In this document: positions 60,483-64,000 of the stretch, piece by piece
How positions within the stretch are numbered: the first letter of the stretch is position 1
How the letters are laid out: each line of letters starts with the position of its first letter
Assembly: GCA_964017125.1 (NCBI GenBank)
Contig: OZ024903.1
Location: 81,051,916-81,115,915 of the forward strand
Direction of reading: 5' to 3'
DNA length: 64,000 bases
DNA from: Flabesymbios commensalis
Taxonomy: Eukaryota > Annelida > Polychaeta > Terebellida > Flabelligeridae
Translations under genes and position numbers: made by a program
Notes under the pieces: generated by a model
The model's database searches: none
Seen by the model: the letters and a program-made list of their open reading frames with translations, nothing else
What the model was told of the DNA's origin: nothing

Positions 60483-61825
60483 GTAGTATCTTGTAATCAG
60501 CTCAGTGGCTATATTAATGCCGTCAATCTGTACTCAATAGGCTACTGTTGGCCTACACTTGACCATGCGCGTCTTGCAGTTGAATGATTCTTTAAAGTGT
60601 TTGAAAGGTACGGTACATGTACATAATATAACTTTACAAGAAAGTTAAATAAAACGAGACCCGTCGCCGTCGGAATTACCCTGTAATCATCGTTTAAAAG
60701 CGATAATTAGTTAAAAAACACACACATAAAATGAAAAAAATGCCATTAACTAAACCCTTTTAGCGCGGGGACGTCTATACCTATACATGTAACTTAGGTA
60801 TTCAAATGAAACGGAAAGAGCTAACTAAGACATTTTTTATGATTTTATGATTTTAAGATCAATTACAAACGGCCTATGATTACCGGTAACATATTGAAGT
60901 ATTCATGAGTACACGAGTCAAATAATATTAATAATATCAGAATGTGACTGTGAAGTCACCTCATTTACGTGCGATTTCTAACCATGTTTGAACTTATCCA
61001 CAAAAATTTATTATGGTACAGTTTGCACGGCGATATTATTAAAAATGTGTGAATCATGGTAACGAGAAAAATATATAATGGGTGAAACAAATAAAGGCCA
61101 AGGGTGAACAGTGAACTCGTGAATCAATGCTTAGTCACAGATAACCATTACCTTTACGAGGTTTGATGTCAACTCATAGTGACGGACAGATGGATGAACG
61201 GACACAACCATGTTGTACATAACACGTTGGTGACGACCATAGGCTCTCAACCAAAAATGTGTTGGGCTTAGAAATCATAATTTTCATTGGAGAATGGCAT
61301 CTGGAAAAATGCATTAGTATTTGGTAACATTGTTTAATTTGAAGATGAAAAGGTCATATCTTCCACTGTATAAAGTGGCAGGCCTGCATGCCTTCAATCG
61401 TTTCATCTACTGTTGTGCGCCGAATGCCATAACAATGAGCTCACAAAAGTGGACATTGGTGATGAAAGATTTCATTCATCAGGTGATGGTATGTTTTCTG
61501 CAGAAAGGAAACTAAATAGAAAGGTAGTTTCCTTGATCATGTTGATGGAGGATATTTCAACCTACCGCTGCGCATGTACATGTGGATATGCACACGACGA
61601 GAGACAGACGGGATATATGGAACTTGCTTGAGGACTTGGGAACAATTTAAATTTAGAAATGACTATTAACTAAAATGTGAAAGTATGTATGAGTCACACA
61701 GGCGTGTGATATAACAGTCTCACATTAAGATCCATGGATGGCCAAGACAGTCAAATCGAGTGATGTATATATCTCAATGTGGTGGTCACTGGTACAATAA
61801 GTTTTCTGATTGAATATTAGCGCCA

Positions 61826-62074
61826 TTAACCCTTGAACCGCCGGTGCCGCATATATATTCGTTTTTTACATTTTTTATTAGCACATTACATATTAGCTAT
61901 TAAACCTGTTAAAGATAATACGTGACATTAATCAGCAAGATTTGAGATTTGCTAACCTCCATTTTATCAAAACTGAACAATTTTCAGTCACTTCAAGATG
62001 TGGATCGCGTCAGCGAAACACAACTTCAAGTGGGTGAAAATTCAAATTGAATAATTTGGCGGTTAAAGGGTTAA
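61826..62074. mobile_element. TTAA-flanked MITE (piggyBac-like), 249 bp
   Basis: Starts TTAACCCTTGAACCGCCGG and ends TTTGGCGGTTAAAGGGTTAA. The inner hairpin is CACTTCAAGATGTGGATCGC...AACACAACTTCAAGTG. A related stretch of the inner part occurs alone at 54321-54392 in a CSRNP intron. Confidence 0.82.
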
Positions 62075-62084
62075 CAAGAAAAAA

Positions 62085-62175
62085 CATCCTGAGGATGGTG
62101 AGATGAATCATATAGGACACACACACGACCCCACAATACTGAATCTTCAAGAGAGGGAGAAGAAGAAACAGTTTC
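62085..62175 (-). mobile_element. SINE fragment with internal deletions
   Basis: CATCCTGAGGATGGTGAGAT, CCCCACAATACTGAATCTTC and AGAAGAAACAGTTTC match successive parts of the SINE body at 56870-57030 with gaps. It follows directly after the TTAA element and has the same orientation as the other copies. Confidence 0.65.
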
Positions 62176-62549
62176 ATTAACAGACATTCATTAACATGTG
62201 GACTGGTCACCTCAGAGCGATATATGCGAAAAAATAATTCGCGTATCAGAGATAAATGTGATAAAGTCCGACTGAATAAGCAGCTAGCGATGTAAGGCTT
62301 TCCATCATGAATCTATAAGTTCCATGATAACAGACACAACAAGTTATTTGAAATGACTACCCATAGTACCATACACGTTGTGGCTGGCTAGCACGACACG
62401 ACACGCAACTTAAATTGTTGAACTTCTAAAGTAGGCTAAGGCCTACTACACATTCGGGCCAACTTAGCTTTCCACCTCGGCTTGGGTCAAAATGGCTTAG
62501 ACCTGATTACTAACCAGTGTTGTGCATGCAGGTGATCCCAGCCTAGCTA

Positions 62550-62645
62550 ACACGATTCGAACGCTAAGCCAAAAGTGGCAAAATGCTGGCCCGCCGGTTG
62601 CAGCGTTAGACCACCATTAAGCCAACATTGGTTATCGGTGTTTGT
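62550..62645. mobile_element. Type B element
   Basis: AGCTAACACGATTCGAACGC, AAATGCTGGCCCGCCGGTTG, AGCCAACATTGGTTATCGG and TGTTTGTGG in family order. Confidence 0.6.
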
Positions 62646-63269
62646 GGTCCGGCACATCCCATAGGAGACGGGGGGGGGAGGGTAAAATCCATACAACCGC
62701 CCACCTAAATGCAAATATCTGGTCGTCCACGACCATAGAGTCAAACAGTCTGCTGCTGAAGCTATGGTTTCCATGGAAACACATCACCTCATCGCAGATC
62801 TTACCACCAGATGAGCTAAAAGTGGAGGTAGTTGTTGTCACGGTGATTTTTTTACAGGGCGGGTCTAACAAAATAATGAAGAAGATAATGCGTGTTTTGG
62901 ACATGCCTTGCCCTTAACCAGCTGTATTGTCACTGAGTCCGTCACTATTTTCCATTCATTTTAACAACTTGTGTTTAAAATAAAATCGTTAATTGAAATA
63001 AATCATACAGCTTCTAAAGACGATAAATATTTCTATGGCCAATATGTCGATTGATATAAAGTCTATCTGTTACGTCACAACAACTAAATGACGGGCCTGG
63101 ATTTGATGAATTTATCACACGTGATCAGCAAACACGATCCTTGATTGCTTACAGGTGGACGTAGACACATGGGTTATTTCGATTATGAAGAAGATATAAT
63201 TATTTCCTCACTTTAATTATTTCAGTTGCATTTTATTGGGTTTTAATTTAAAAACAGTCTGGCTAGCAG

Positions 63270-63430
63270 TACACGGGTTATGTAGAGAAGGGAACTCGGC
63301 GCATTGGGAGAGCGCATGCCTGCCCCGCCAGTCATGCATGCGTCCCGGGTTCGAGGCCCGGTTATCCTGCGTGCATCCATGGGGTTTTCAGAGAAACATC
63401 CAAAGTTGTTTCTCCTTTCTCAACGTGACA
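63270..63430 (+). mobile_element. tRNA-like SINE head, different family
   Basis: GCGCATTGGGAGAGCGCATG (A-box region) and CCCGGGTTCGAGGCCCGG (B box at about 63344-63361), separated by a normal A-to-B distance, then a non-tRNA body with CATCCATGGGG and GTTGTTTCTCC. The 5' and 3' stems of a true tRNA and an anticodon arm are not convincing, so a SINE is preferred over a tRNA gene. Confidence 0.65.
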
Positions 63431-63596
63431 ATAGGCGATCAGGTTAATGGCAGCATAGTCTAGTTAAGGTTGAAAACAACGTATCGACGTTATTTTAGCG
63501 CAGGGTGGAAACGAGCTGCGCTCCAATTATTTTTTCTTATGGGTGCGGACAGGTACACGTGTTACTGTTAGTTGTCATGCTCGTCGCTCTCTTCTC

Positions 63597-63692
63597 GGCA
63601 AACACGACACGTTGATCCAATGTTGTTGTGGTATTGGACCACCGTCTGCGGCAATGGCCCAGTACTACAACAGCATTGGATCAACGTCTCGT
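63597..63692. mobile_element. Type B element, nearly complete
   Basis: CGGCAAACACGACACGTTGA, CCAATGTTG, GGACCACCGTCTGCGGCAAT, then CAGCATTGGATCAACGTCTC and GTG. The left arm ACACGACACGTTGATCCAAT pairs with the right ATTGGATCAACGTCTCGTGT. A further worn copy lies at 63890-63970. Confidence 0.75.
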
Positions 63693-64000
63693 GTATGATG
63701 TCTTACCTGTGCTATTGTCACGCAACACAGATCTAATAGAAATACGTAATATCAAGCATTCAAGTAAAAGCCTCAAGATGCTCAACAGTGTGTTCTTTCT
63801 AATATAATAGTTTGGGTGATTTACAAAATGAGTGCTTTCAAAACTTGTCTACCCATATATTAATTGAACAAAAGCGTATGAGATGTTCACCAGATAAACA
63901 CGAGATGACGCCTGCTCGGGACGCTGACCACCATTAAAAAACAGCAGCAGGTCAACGTTGTGTTGACACCGTTTCACATCATGTCGTTTTCACATATTTT

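Noticed and set aside
63302-63361. Possible tRNA gene
   Set aside because: A and B boxes are good, but acceptor stem pairing and a normal anticodon arm are not seen, and a SINE-like body follows.

Overview
The window is animal nuclear DNA: AT-rich, intron-bearing, dense in short transposons, with one recognisable gene. The gene is a cysteine/serine-rich nuclear protein (CSRNP/AXUD1 family) on the minus strand, spliced over about 24 kb. SINEs, palindromic transposon relics and the over-used word AGGCCTA suit a non-vertebrate, probably marine, metazoan. The sequence alone does not let me name the phylum.

Layout. 1-15572 is a satellite array of 371-bp monomers organised as a 29-monomer higher-order repeat of 10,579 bp; one full copy and about half of the next are present, and the array runs off the left edge. 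15573-16959 is unique sequence ending in a GC-rich hairpin. 17074-19033 is a 27-bp minisatellite containing a ~1.1 kb internal duplication. 19034-31076 has no gene I can support but holds several DNA-transposon relics, including a 1.35-kb element with inverted ends and inverted sets of internal words (21274-22624), TTAA-flanked MITEs, TA-flanked palindromes and a SINE. 31776-54577 is the CSRNP coding span: three coding exons with phase-1 introns of 14.7 kb and 5.8 kb. A likely non-coding first exon ends at 55891 in a GC-rich segment rich in GTGAC/GTCAC words. The introns and the 5' flank to 64000 are crowded with about 30 short palindromic elements sharing a GGGCCAGCGTCG-like core, two composite elements with tandem cores, SINEs and TTAA MITEs.

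The deduced CSRNP protein is 744 aa: a short acidic N-terminus with a KRK motif, the conserved CSRNP N-terminal domain split between coding exons 2 and 3, a ten-cysteine cluster, and a long Ser/Asn/Gln/Pro-rich C-terminal part ending in a family-typical tail. No other protein-coding gene, genuine tRNA, rRNA or CRISPR array was found. Most other open frames lie inside repeats or antisense to the CSRNP exon.

The most unusual features are the higher-order satellite, the colony of palindromic elements confined to the CSRNP side of the window, a SINE family with two tRNA-like modules whose five copies all point the same way, and a perfect CRE in a GC-rich island inside the large CSRNP intron that could be a second promoter.
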